Of a stretch of DNA of 64,000 nt, positions 11,263-20,650 are shown one piece after another. The translations under genes were made by a program, and so were the position numbers. Position 1 is the first letter of the stretch. Every line of letters begins with the position of its first letter. Source of the DNA: Lacinutrix neustonica (GTDB lineage Bacteria > Bacteroidota > Bacteroidia > Flavobacteriales > Flavobacteriaceae); the NCBI RefSeq assembly GCF_026625145.1, contig NZ_CP113088.1:2273501-2337500 (forward strand). Reading direction: 5' to 3'. The notes under the pieces are model-generated. The model did no database searches. It had not been told where the DNA came from and saw nothing but the letters and a program-made list of their open reading frames with translations.

Positions 11263-12153
11263 TCATCTTTTCCATATTCTCGGTTGAATATTAACGTGGT
11301 TGATTTCAAATTTATCAAACAATAAAATTTCTACTTCATGAAGTATTTTATCAAAATGAGACAAAGTGATGTCTTTTTCAAAATCAATATGAGCTTCAAA
11401 ATGAATTTCGTTTTCATTTAATTGCCATACATGAATGTGATGCACGTTTTTTATGCTTTCAAACTGGTGTAATTCTTCAACTATTTTATCAACAGGAATA
11501 GTATCTGGTGTAAACAACATAAGCACTTTGGTAGAGGCCATTAGTAAATCATATCCCATATAAATGAGATATAAAGCGATGGCTAAAGTAAGCGCACTAT
11601 CTATCCGGAATATCTGATAGAATTTCATTAGAAGTCCGCCTATTAAAACGGCAACACTAGCCATCATATCTGTAATAAGATGTAGATAAGCACTTCGCAT
11701 ATTCATGTTAGACTGGCTGTCTTTTTTAAGTAACAATACACTAAAACCATTTCCTAAAATAGCAATTAAAGACAACCAGATGACTAAATCACTTTCAATC
11801 TCGCGTGGATTTTGAAATCGGTCAACAGCTTCCACTATTAATAAAACAGCAACAATTATTAAGGTTGAAGCATTGATAAATGCAGCCAATATTTCTGCCC
11901 GTTTATAGCCAAACGTTTTATTTAAAGATGCCTTTTTCTTAGTTAAGCGATTGGCAACGTAGCTAACAATTAATGAGATAACATCACTAAAATTATGCAG
12001 GGCATCACTTAATAAAGCCAAACTCCCGGAGAGTACGCCCCCAATAACCTGTGCCACAGTGATGACAACATTTAAAAAAATAGAAATTAAAAGGTTGCGT
12101 CCTCTAAGGTCGTTATGATCATGTCTATGATTATGTAAATGGTCATGACTCAT
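11263..12153 (-). CDS. Cation diffusion facilitator (Zn/Co/Cd efflux)
   Basis: 296 residues, beginning with a histidine-rich stretch HDHLHNHRHDHND that can bind metal. Six hydrophobic segments follow; the second holds the typical ALLSDALHNFSDV (residues about 47-59). The cytoplasmic C-terminal domain contains VHHIHVWQLNENE. The family exports divalent metal ions in exchange for protons. It begins four bases after the rpiB stop and is probably in one operon with it. Confidence 0.92.
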   Translation of the reverse strand: MSHDHLHNHRHDHNDLRGRNLLISIFLNVVITVAQVIGGVLSGSLALLSDALHNFSDVISLIVSYVANRLTKKKASLNKTFGYKRAEILAAFINASTLIIVAVLLIVEAVDRFQNPREIESDLVIWLSLIAILGNGFSVLLLKKDSQSNMNMRSAYLHLITDMMASVAVLIGGLLMKFYQIFRIDSALTLAIALYLIYMGYDLLMASTKVLMLFTPDTIPVDKIVEELHQFESIKNVHHIHVWQLNENEIHFEAHIDFEKDITLSHFDKILHEVEILLFDKFEINHVNIQPRIWKR

Positions 12154-12156
12154 ATA

Positions 12157-12591
12157 TTAACAAGACACTGGTATTTTATCCACACGGTTTTGGTGTCTTC
12201 CGCCTTCAAATTTGGTTTCCAAAAATGTGTCTACCATAGCCATTGCTTGCTCCACGGCTGTATAACGCGCAGGAATACATATGATGTTAGCATTATTATG
12301 TTGTCCGGTTAATTGCGTAATTTCTTTGGTCCAGCAAATTCCTGCACGTACTTTTTGGTGCTTATTAGCAGTCATGGCAACACCGTTAGCACTACCACAA
12401 ATAAGAATACCAAAATCTGCTTTGTCGTTTTCAACATCTGTGGCTACCGGGTGCACAAAATCAGGGTAATCCACACTATCTGTAGCATCTGTACCATAAT
12501 TGTTAACCGTATAGCCTTTGGCTTCTAAGTGCTTTAAAATAGCAAATTTATAGGCGGTACCTGCGTGATCATTTCCAATTGAGATAGTCAT
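12157..12591 (-). CDS. rpiB: Ribose 5-phosphate isomerase B
   Basis: 144 residues with the LacA/RpiB hallmarks: ISIGNDHAG at the N-terminus, ICGSANGVAMTANKHQKVRA (residues about 69-88) with the catalytic Cys, and HNNANIICIPAR. It interconverts ribose 5-phosphate and ribulose 5-phosphate in the pentose phosphate pathway. The first gene of a likely two-gene unit with the metal exporter. Confidence 0.93.
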   Translation of the reverse strand: MTISIGNDHAGTAYKFAILKHLEAKGYTVNNYGTDATDSVDYPDFVHPVATDVENDKADFGILICGSANGVAMTANKHQKVRAGICWTKEITQLTGQHNNANIICIPARYTAVEQAMAMVDTFLETKFEGGRHQNRVDKIPVSC

Positions 12592-13355
12592 TTTTTTAAT
12601 ATTTTATAGTTGTGTGTTTAAGACTATAAAGTTAATGAAACCCTTTATAAATTAATTGCTTTGCCGCGTAATAAAATATCTTATTGCATAAAATATAATG
12701 TGAACAGTCTTTTAATAATACCATATAAGTAGGCATAACTTATAATCCTCTACCATTGGAATTATATTAAATTTGACAAAGATTTTTTACTATAAAAGGT
12801 TTGTGGTCAAGGGTTAATTATAATAATAAAAGAGTGTTGATAACTGTGAGGTTAAATAGGGACTACTTGTTAATATCTAATCATTGTTTTTTAAAAGTTT
12901 TATTAGGATTATCCAGTTAATTTTACAAACAAAAATGCAAAGCAAACGACCAAAAAAGTTAGCCTTTTTATTTAGACTATTTATCACGTAAAATAGAACA
13001 TATACCAACAGTAAAAAATAAAATACTTATTAAAAACAACTGGTGAATTGTAGTTATAAACAGTTGTTAATAGTGTAAGTAATTGCTTTTAAAATGAGAC
13101 TATTAACAAGTGTATAACCTGTTAATAGAAAGAGACAAGTCACCTATACAATAGAAACTTTAAAAAGTTATACCGCTATTCACAAGCCATCATCATCATT
13201 AATTTTTTTTTAAATTTTAAAGAAAGAATAATAATATATAGTATAAATGTGGATAAGTCAATAAGTCTCGGGTAACAAAAGTGATATATTTGAAACTGTA
13301 AAGTAGTTACTCAATATTTTATAAATATAAATACTGACTCTTAATTCTAAAACTA
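12592..13355. other. AT-rich noncoding region with DnaA-box-like motifs
   Basis: About 760 bases with no coding frame, distinctly AT-rich. It contains an exact TGTGGATAA (13248-13256), near matches AGTGTATAA (13109-13117), CTATTCACA (13176-13184) and TGTTGATAA (12835-12843), and a further exact TTATCCACA just outside, in the end of rpiB (12176-12184). It could be a replication origin or simply an AT-rich intergenic region; see findings. Confidence 0.3.
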
Positions 13356-14820
13356 ATGACATTCTTAAAAAGATTAAGCTTATCCATCTGTCTATTTATG
13401 TGTTTCATAACTACTGTTAAAGCACAAAATGTAAACATTCCGAGATACTAATTTTAAAAATTACTTAATAGGCAATGCACTAATAAATATTAATAATGAC
13501 ACAGAAATACAAGTAAGTGAAGCACAAGCGTTTACGGGTACAATAGATTGTAGTAATTTAGTTATTTACTACCTTACAGGGATAGAAGCCTTCATCAACC
13601 TTACAGATCTTAGATGTAGCAATAATAAGTTAACTAATCTAGATTTGAGCCAAAATACTAGCCTTACAACGCTTCATTGCGATAAAAATTTCTTATATGA
13701 TATAGATCTCAGTTATAATACGAGTCTTGTAGAACTTCAATGCGGTAACGTTTACTTTACTAGTCTAGATTTAAGCCAAAATATTAATCTTGAAAATTTT
13801 ACTTGTAACTATACAAGCATTAATAGTTTAGATCTCAGTCAGAATAGGAGTCTTAAAACAATTTCTTGTTCACAGAATAATAACCTAAGTAATATTATTC
13901 TTGGACAAAACACAAGTCTTTTGAGTCTTTATTGCACTTATAATAACTTAAGTAGCTTAGACGTCAGCCAAATTACGAGTCTTGAAAAACTTTGGTGCCA
14001 AAATAATAACATAACTAGTTTAAATTTAGGTCAGAATTCCGGTCTAACATATATTCAATGTTCTAATAATAGTATAAAAAGTTTAGATGTTAGCCAAAAT
14101 ACAAGTCTTGAACGGTTGTTCTGTAACAATAATAGCATAAGTAGTATTAATTTTGGTCAGATTACGAGTTTAAAAACTATTTCATGTTATGTAAATAATA
14201 TAAATAACCTTGACATAAGTAAAAATGGCAATCTTACATATCTTCATTGTTCTACTAATTTCTTAAGTAGTTTAGATGTAAGCCAAAATACTAATCTGGA
14301 AGTTCTTGGTTGTACTGATAATAACATAAGTAGTTTAAACTTAAGTCAAAATACAAGCCTTCTATACATTAAATGTGACAACAACAATTTAACTAGTCTA
14401 GATCTAAGAAATGGAAATAATGCGGCCATTATTGAAACTCAATATGGTTCATTAAATAATCCTAATTTAAATTGTATTTTAGTAGATGATGCCAACTATA
14501 GCTCGACAACCTGGACAGCAATTGATGCTAGCAGTGCATTTGTAGAAAATCAAGGGCAGTGCAATGCGCTTAGTACAAAAACCTTCAGTTTAAATAGCAA
14601 TACTGTTGCGCTATATCCTAACCCAACGTCACAATTTTTAAACATTGCCTTAAGTAATAATACAACTTTAAAAAACCTCAGCATCTATAATCAACTGGGG
14701 CAATTAATATTAGAAACAAACCAAACCAAGCTTGATGTTTCACAGTTTTCTAAAGGTGTTTATTTTGCTCAAATAATCACAAATACTTGGAAAGTGACCA
14801 AGCGATTTATAGTGGAATAA
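13356..14820 (+). CDS. Leucine-rich repeat protein with T9SS sorting domain
   Basis: A signal peptide ending VKAQ is followed by about a dozen repeats of roughly 21 residues in the style LDLSQNTSLxxLxCxxNN, then a Cys-containing linker and a C-terminal type IX secretion sorting domain (YPNPTSQFLNIAL... IYNQLGQ... LDVSQFSKGVYFAQI... KRFIVE). It should be exported to the cell surface or medium. The printed frame breaks at 13440-13445, CCGAGA; reading CCAGA gives QNVNIPDTNFKNYLIGNAL and a protein of about 487 residues. Confidence 0.88.
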
Positions 14821-14844
14821 TTGTATTAAAATGTATAAAAGACT

Positions 14845-14878
14845 AAAGGGCTTGCATTCATTTGTAAGCCCTTTTTGT
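14845..14878 (+). terminator. Rho-independent terminator after the LRR gene
   Basis: AAAGGGCTT (14845-14853) pairs with AAGCCCTTT (14866-14874) and is followed by a T-run. Confidence 0.75.
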
Positions 14879-15037
14879 TATCAAATAGTTAATATACTGT
14901 TCCTTTTATTTTCATTTAATAATAAAAACGTAGCTTTGTAAAAAGGTAATACATAATCTTCTCCATAGATTACCTTTAAATAACATGATTTTTCTCGAGA
15001 CTTCGGGATTAGAAAATCGATATAGATTACAAATTAA

Positions 15038-17282
15038 ATGACAAATAAAAAACACAGGAAACCTTCAAATAACAAGATTTCTAACCTAACCAATACAATC
15101 TTAAGTATTTTAAAAAAAGAGAGAAACGCAACTTTTAATTATAAACAAATAGCGGCAAAACTAGACGTAAACGATGCTAGTAGTCGCAACCAGATTATAA
15201 AAAAATTAGCCGAGCTTAAAGCTAAAAACGAAATTGAAGAAATAGAGCGTGGCAAATTTAAGATCATTAACAATACAGAATACCATACCGGAATTTTCGA
15301 TGCCGCACAACGTGGCAATGGCTATGTTATTTGTGATGATTTTGAAAATGATATATACATTGCTTCAAACAATGTTAACAAAGCTTTAAATGGTGATGAA
15401 GTAGAGCTCTATGTTTACAAACGTAGAAAGCGTGGCAAATTAGAAGGTGAAATTACCAACATTATAAAACGTGCAAAGACCGATTATGTTGGAGTTATTC
15501 AAATTCATGCCAAAAAGAACTTTGCTTTTGTAGTGGTTGATGGTAATAAAATGAAGACGGATATTTTCGTGCCTATTAGTAAAACCATGCAAGCCGACGA
15601 TGGTGATAAAGTATTGGTTACAATGGAAGAATGGCCCGAAAAAGCCGATTCTCCTAATGGAAAAGTGATTAAAGTTTTAGGAAAAGCTGGAGAACATAAT
15701 ACCGAAATCCACGCTATTTTAGCAGATTATGGACTACCGTACGAGTTTGCACCGTAAGTGGAAGCGTATGCTAATAACATTGATTTAGATATAAAACCTG
15801 AAGAGATAGCCAAGCGTCGCGACATGCGTAAAGATTTAACCTTTACGATTGATCCCAAAGACGCAAAGGATTTTGATGATGCTTTATCCTTTACCGTTTT
15901 AGAAAATGGTAATTTTGAAATAGGGATTCACATTGCAGATGTGTCTCATTATTTACAAGAAGGGACTGTTTTAGACGATGAAGCCTATGAACGTGCTACA
16001 TCTGTATATTTAGTAGATCGTGTTGTTCCGATGTTGCCTGAAATACTATCAAACGGTGCATGTTCGCTTAGACCACATGAAGAGAAATATACATTTTCTG
16101 CAGTATTTGAATTGAATCATAAAGCTGAAGTAAAGAACCAGTGGTTTGGTAGAACCGTGACGTATTCTGATGCGCGTTTTGCTTATGAAGAAGCTCAAGC
16201 CATTATAGAAAACAATGTCGCTTTGAATGCTGGGGACGTACTTAAAAAACCGGATACTATTAATACCACCATTCCTAACGAAGTTTCATTAACAGGTAAA
16301 GTATATAACACCACCCTTGAAATAGCACAAGCTGTTTTAAAAATGGACGAACTTGCTAAAATGATGCGTGGCAAACGCATGCGTGATGGGGCGATTTCTT
16401 TCGATAAAGTAGAAGTAAAATTCGATTTGGATCAAGATTCAAACCCTGTTGGTGTCTTTTTTAAAACCAGTAAAGATGCCAACAAGTTAATTGAAGAATT
16501 TATGTTGTTAGCAAACCGAAAAGTATCAGAGTTTATTGGCAAACAAAAACCAGAGAAGACATTTGTTTATAGGGTACACGATGAACCAGATGAAAGTAAA
16601 TTAATGGCGTTACAAGGCGTGGTTTCAAAATTTGGTCACAAGCTTAATTTTAATAGTAAAGCAGGTATTGCCTCTTCTTTAAATAAATTATTAAGCGATG
16701 TTCAAGGTAAAAAAGAACAAAATTTAGTCGATACATTGGCCATTAGAACCATGTCTAAAGCAGAATATACTACTAATAATATAGGGCATTACGGCTTGGC
16801 TTTTGAATACTACAGTCATTTTACGTCACCAATTCGTCGTTATCCGAGATGTGATGGCACACCGTTTACTACAACGCTATTTAGATGGTGAGAAATCGGC
16901 GAATGCAGAGGTTTATGAAGAAAAATGTAAGCACTCTAGTAACATGGAATACCTAGCTACGAAAGCCGAGAGAGACTCTATTAAATACATGCAAATACGT
17001 TTTATGCAAGATCATTTAGACGAACCTTTTAGAGGGGTTATTTCCGGGGTAACAGACTGGGGCATCTACGTAGAAATTATAGCTAATAAATGTGAAGGTA
17101 TGGTAAGAACTCGTGATATTAAAGGTGATTACTATGAATTTGATGAAAGTCAGTTTGCATTAATTGGTCGCGATACAAAAACCATGTATCAATTGGGAGA
17201 TGAAATAATTGTAAAAGTGAAACAAGCCGATTTAGTGAAACGACACTTAGATTTTGAATTAATAGGTAAAGCTGAAGATTAA
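15038..17282 (+). CDS. rnr: Ribonuclease R
   Basis: The domains are in the expected order: an N-terminal winged-helix stretch (residues about 20-75), a cold-shock OB domain, the RNB catalytic domain with DPKDAKDFDDALSF (active-site Asp residues) and HFTSPIRRYPD, and a C-terminal S1 domain (FRGVISGVTDWGIYVEI). It degrades structured RNA 3' to 5'. Two lesions: CCGTAA at 15752-15757 makes an in-frame stop where CCTGAA would give EFAPEVEAYANNID, and CCGAGA at 16844-16849 shifts the frame where CCAGA gives RRYPDVMAHRLLQRYL. Both are at the recurrent motif, so the enzyme is probably intact. Confidence 0.9.
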
Positions 17283-17329
17283 TTTGGAAATATTTATACA
17301 ACATGTGCAACCAATAGTAAATAATAATT

Positions 17330-17638
17330 ATGGTTTTAACGACAACGAATTCAATAGAAGGTTTTAAAATATTAGAATATAAAGGGATTGTAACCGGCGT
17401 AAGTGTAAATACTAGAAAGGCATCGTTTTCGTTTAAAATGGATAAGTATTACGCTTCTGTTGAAGCGACTATGAACGATGCTAAAGAAGAAGCATTTCAA
17501 AGACTAAAAGATAATGCTAACAAACTACAGGCAAATGCAGTGGTTGGTATTAAATTAGATTTAGAAACCAATCCTAACTTAGCCATGACCATGGTTTCTG
17601 TGACTGGGACGGCTGTTCACGTAGTTCCTAGTAAATAA
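17330..17638 (+). CDS. YbjQ/UPF0145-like heavy-metal-binding domain protein
   Basis: 102 residues, mostly a single small domain. MVLTTTNSIEGFKILEYKGI followed by VTGVSV resembles the start of the YbjQ family, with conserved ANAVVGIKLD and the C-terminal TGTAVHV. The function is unknown; related proteins form small barrel-like oligomers. It starts 47 bases after rnr and may be read through from it. Confidence 0.75.
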   Translation: MVLTTTNSIEGFKILEYKGIVTGVSVNTRKASFSFKMDKYYASVEATMNDAKEEAFQRLKDNANKLQANAVVGIKLDLETNPNLAMTMVSVTGTAVHVVPSK

Positions 17639-17699
17639 TTTTTTTAAACTGTAACAATGTTAAAGAAAGGGACTCTTTAGTAGTAACAAAACTCTTATA

Positions 17700-18383
17700 A
17701 TGATGAAATATAGACTCTCAACATTTTTATTAGGCATAGCATTCATTGGCTTTTCTCAAAACCCGATGGAAAAAAGGGTGAACAATTTTACAACTGTAAA
17801 AGTGTTCGACTTAATTCATATCAGCTTAGTAAAATCAGATGAAAATAAAGTTATTATTTCAGGACAGGATGCAGATGATGTAGAAGTATTATCTAAAAAT
17901 GGAACTTTAAAAGTAAGAATGAAATTTGAACGTAGTTTTGATGGCACTAAAACATTTGTTGCTGTACACTATAAAAACATTGAAGTGATTGACGGTAATG
18001 AAGGATCAAAAATATTTTCAAATGAGCTTATTGAGCAAGATAAAATAGAATTAAGAGCCCAAGAAGGTGCTGTTTTAAAAGTAGGATTAGATGTAAAAGA
18101 ATTAATAGTAAGAGCTGTTTCCGGTGGTATTATCATACCAAAAGGAAAGGCTGAAACACAAGATATTACCATAAATACAGGAGGCGTTTTTGAAGGCAGA
18201 GACTTTGATACAAAGGAAACCTATGTAAAAGTAACAGCTGCTGGAGAAGCCGAAATAAAGGCCAGTGATTTAGCAGATGTTAAAATAACGGCAGGAGGTG
18301 ATGTGTATATTTATGGTAAACCTAAAAAACTCAATAAAAAGCAAACCTTTGGTGGTAGAATAGAAATTAGAGACGGCCTTTAA
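17700..18383 (+). CDS. Head GIN domain-containing (DUF2807) secreted protein
   Basis: 227 residues with a short signal peptide (ending GFSQ). The body is a beta-helical series of short repeats (IHISLVKSDENKVIISGQ... LKVRMKF... VKVTAAGEAEIKASDLADVKITAGGDVYIYGKPK), typical of the auto-transporter adhesin-like DUF2807 family common in Bacteroidota. A second ATG lies one codon downstream of the start used here. The role is not known. Confidence 0.8.
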   Translation: MMKYRLSTFLLGIAFIGFSQNPMEKRVNNFTTVKVFDLIHISLVKSDENKVIISGQDADDVEVLSKNGTLKVRMKFERSFDGTKTFVAVHYKNIEVIDGNEGSKIFSNELIEQDKIELRAQEGAVLKVGLDVKELIVRAVSGGIIIPKGKAETQDITINTGGVFEGRDFDTKETYVKVTAAGEAEIKASDLADVKITAGGDVYIYGKPKKLNKKQTFGGRIEIRDGL

Positions 18384-18406
18384 AAATGGACCTTTTATTA
18401 TATTTA

Positions 18407-18440
18407 AAAGCTTCAAATTATATTTGAGGCTTTTTTTTAT
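18407..18440 (+). terminator. Rho-independent terminator
   Basis: AAGCTTCAAAT (18408-18418) pairs with ATTTGAGGCTT (18422-18432), with one G-T pair, and is followed by a run of T. Confidence 0.7.
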
Positions 18441-18536
18441 GGATAAAGTGTGCAAGTCACTTTATTTACTCATTAGTCATAATACTTTAATAACACCAAT
18501 TATTTTCTTTACTTTGTAGGAAACACTTACTTAGTT

Positions 18537-19220
18537 ATGATAGAAGATATCCAGGCAGCAATTCCCTTAGGCTTTTTTTTAGCTTTTATGATTGGTCCTG
18601 TATTCTTTGTTTTACTTGAAACTAGCGTGATTAAAGGTTTTCGTGCAGCTGTGGCTTTCGATTTTGGTGTTATTGTGGCCGATGCGTTGTTTATTGCCGT
18701 AGCCTATTTTTCAAGCTTTCAACTCTTAGAAAACTTAAGTAACCAACCCGGATTATATGTCTTTGGAGGCACTATTTTAGCGGTTTATGGACTAATTATC
18801 TATTTTAAAAAGTCTAAAAAGGATTTGGAAACCACCGTTGATATTATAGCACCTAAAACAAATTATATAAGATTATTTGTTAAAGGCTTCTTTTTAAATT
18901 TTATAAACATTGGGGTTCTCGTATTTTGGTTAGGTGTTATTATTGTGGTGAGTCCCAATTTAGGGAACAGCACGAATCGCTTTTTAACTTTTTTTAGCGC
19001 TATGTTAGGAGCTTATTTTGTTACCGATTTAATAAAAATCGTGTTAGCAAAACAGTTAAAAAGTAAGCTTACGCCCGTTCGCATTATTAAAGTTAAACGA
19101 CTGTTAGGTCTTATTCCGGTTGTGTGTGGTACGATTTTAATCGTTAAAGGATTCTTACCTAAAGATCAATTTAACCCTAAGGATATTATTGAAGACATCG
19201 AGCATCAAAGTCATGAATAA
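18537..19220 (+). CDS. LysE family amino-acid exporter
   Basis: 227 residues with six hydrophobic segments and the early motif GFFLAFMIGPVFFVLLETS (residues about 12-30), which corresponds to the conserved G-x-x-x-G-P of LysE/RhtB transporters. It should export an amino acid or similar small molecule across the inner membrane; the substrate cannot be inferred. Confidence 0.85.
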   Translation: MIEDIQAAIPLGFFLAFMIGPVFFVLLETSVIKGFRAAVAFDFGVIVADALFIAVAYFSSFQLLENLSNQPGLYVFGGTILAVYGLIIYFKKSKKDLETTVDIIAPKTNYIRLFVKGFFLNFINIGVLVFWLGVIIVVSPNLGNSTNRFLTFFSAMLGAYFVTDLIKIVLAKQLKSKLTPVRIIKVKRLLGLIPVVCGTILIVKGFLPKDQFNPKDIIEDIEHQSHE

Positions 19221-19329
19221 GACTAAAGCAGCTGCTCCATTAGAATTAACGAACACATAGAACCAAAGGATCCTTTAGTGATCGTTTTTAATGGCTGAAA
19301 TCAATCAATGCAGGGCATGGTTGCTTGAG

Positions 19330-19392
19330 AGATTGATGGTATTCGAACCGGGCTGTAATAGCACCCATATGGCGTTGAGATTTAAGCATAAA
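19330..19392 (-). other. Possible decayed tRNA fragment
   Basis: On the minus strand CAGCCCGGTTCGAATACC looks like the variable/T-arm part of a tRNA (T-loop GTTCGAAT), but no matching acceptor, D or anticodon arm can be drawn. It lies about 90 bases downstream of the intact tRNA-Cys in the direction of transcription. Confidence 0.25.
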
Positions 19393-19425
19393 AAAAGAGC
19401 TACTTAAAAAGCAACTCTCTTTTTG

Positions 19426-19496
19426 AGGTGTCGAGCGGATTCGAACCGCTGTAGATGGTGTTGCAGACCACTGCCTAGCCACTCGGCCACGACACC
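19426..19496 (-). tRNA. tRNA-Cys (anticodon GCA)
   Basis: Read on the minus strand, the acceptor GGTGTCG pairs with CGACACC at the 3' end, the D-arm contains GAGTGGCTAGGC, the anticodon loop is CTGCAAC with anticodon GCA, and the T-arm is CGGTTCGAATCCG. CCA is not encoded. Length is about 71 nt, short as usual for tRNA-Cys. Confidence 0.93.
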
Positions 19497-19537
19497 TTAT
19501 TTGTGACAGCAAATATAAAAACTTTTCCCTTTTTACA

Positions 19538-19909
19538 CTATTTACTGCCCACTTTTCTTTTTTCGGTTATTTCTATCGTAACCATTTCAACATCACCTCC
19601 TATAGGTGGATTAATTTTACTAACAGCTACCGTACCAATAGTAACTAATTTATCTTCAGCAAAAATACGGTCTAATATGCGTTTAGCAACGTGCTCTAAA
19701 AGGGCGCTAGGTATCGCCATTTCTTCAACAACTACTCTATTTAAAAACACGTAGTCTACGGTATCTTTTAATGTATCGCTAGAAGCACTTTTTTGTAAGT
19801 CGGCTTTTACTTTTAAATCCACACGGTAATCACTACCAATGGCGGTTTCTTCTTTTAAGCAACCGTGATGTGCATACACACGTATATTTTCAACTTTTAT
19901 AATTCCCAT
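19538..19909 (-). CDS. folB: Dihydroneopterin aldolase
   Basis: 123 residues, usual length. It starts MGIIKVENIRVYAHHGCLKEE, containing the conserved Y-A-x-H-G-C and Glu of FolB, with LLEHVAKRILDRIF in the middle and SKINPPIGGDVEMVTIEI at the end. It converts dihydroneopterin to 6-hydroxymethyl-dihydropterin in folate synthesis. It is a single gene next to tRNA-Cys. Confidence 0.92.
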   Translation of the reverse strand: MGIIKVENIRVYAHHGCLKEETAIGSDYRVDLKVKADLQKSASSDTLKDTVDYVFLNRVVVEEMAIPSALLEHVAKRILDRIFAEDKLVTIGTVAVSKINPPIGGDVEMVTIEITEKRKVGSK

Positions 19910-19946
19910 AGTTTTTTGTTAATGGGCAAAGATAACTACAAACCGC

Positions 19947-20549
19947 TTATTTTTTTGTAAAAATGCCAAACAGTTCGTTTTCTTTTCTAGCAGGTATAGA
20001 ATTATAGCAGTGCTCAAAGCATTGAACTTCAAAATATGGAGTAAGATGATTTAAATACATTTCTCGTGTACCTCCAAAGGGTCTTTCAGAGGCTTTGTTG
20101 AGTGGTATATTAAACCACAACCCCGCAAGCTTACCATGAGCATTAAGTAAGCTATGCATGTGTTTAGCATAGGTATCTCTGTTTATTTGAGTTGGTTCTA
20201 ACGCACAAAAAAAAGTCTGTTCTAAAATTAAATCATAGGTGTTTTTATGAGAAAATAAATTCTCATGAATAAGCTGGTTTGAAGGAAAGTGAGGCACTCG
20301 ACATTGTAAATTTTCTAGTGGAAGTTTTGCAATATCTAACACAAAAACGTTTTTAAATCCATTATTGAAGAGGTATTCTGCTTCATATGCATTTCCGGCT
20401 CCCGGGATTAGAATTTTTAGGGTTTTGTCTTTTAACTGATTGATATAGGCTACCAGTGGAGTAGAAGGCCTGCCTATATCCCAGCCAGTAGCCGCCTCTC
20501 GATATCGCTGGTTCCAATAGTTTCTTTCAAAGGAATCTGTATTCATCAT
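19947..20549 (-). CDS. TPMT-family class I SAM methyltransferase
   Basis: 200 residues. NYWNQRYREAATGWDIGRPS (residues about 10-29) and the SAM-binding ILIPGAGNAYEAEYLFNNGF (about 45-65) match thiopurine S-methyltransferase-like proteins of Bacteroidota, with LEQTFFCAL after the third strand. It methylates an unidentified small molecule. Confidence 0.85.
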   Translation of the reverse strand: MMNTDSFERNYWNQRYREAATGWDIGRPSTPLVAYINQLKDKTLKILIPGAGNAYEAEYLFNNGFKNVFVLDIAKLPLENLQCRVPHFPSNQLIHENLFSHKNTYDLILEQTFFCALEPTQINRDTYAKHMHSLLNAHGKLAGLWFNIPLNKASERPFGGTREMYLNHLTPYFEVQCFEHCYNSIPARKENELFGIFTKK

Positions 20550-20650
20550 AGATGCATTTCGTTTAAATATACTTAAAATCTATGGTTTTTTCACTAATTT
20601 TACAGCGCACTATAAATTGATTTAATAGCTGTAATCAATAGTATTTTTTT

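Noticed and set aside
12835..13256. Confident oriC annotation
   Set aside because: Only one exact DnaA box within the region and no replication genes nearby; kept as a low-confidence candidate instead.
19288..19512. Open frame across tRNA-Cys
   Set aside because: It reads through the tRNA gene and its flank in antisense-like fashion, an artefact of the tRNA sequence.
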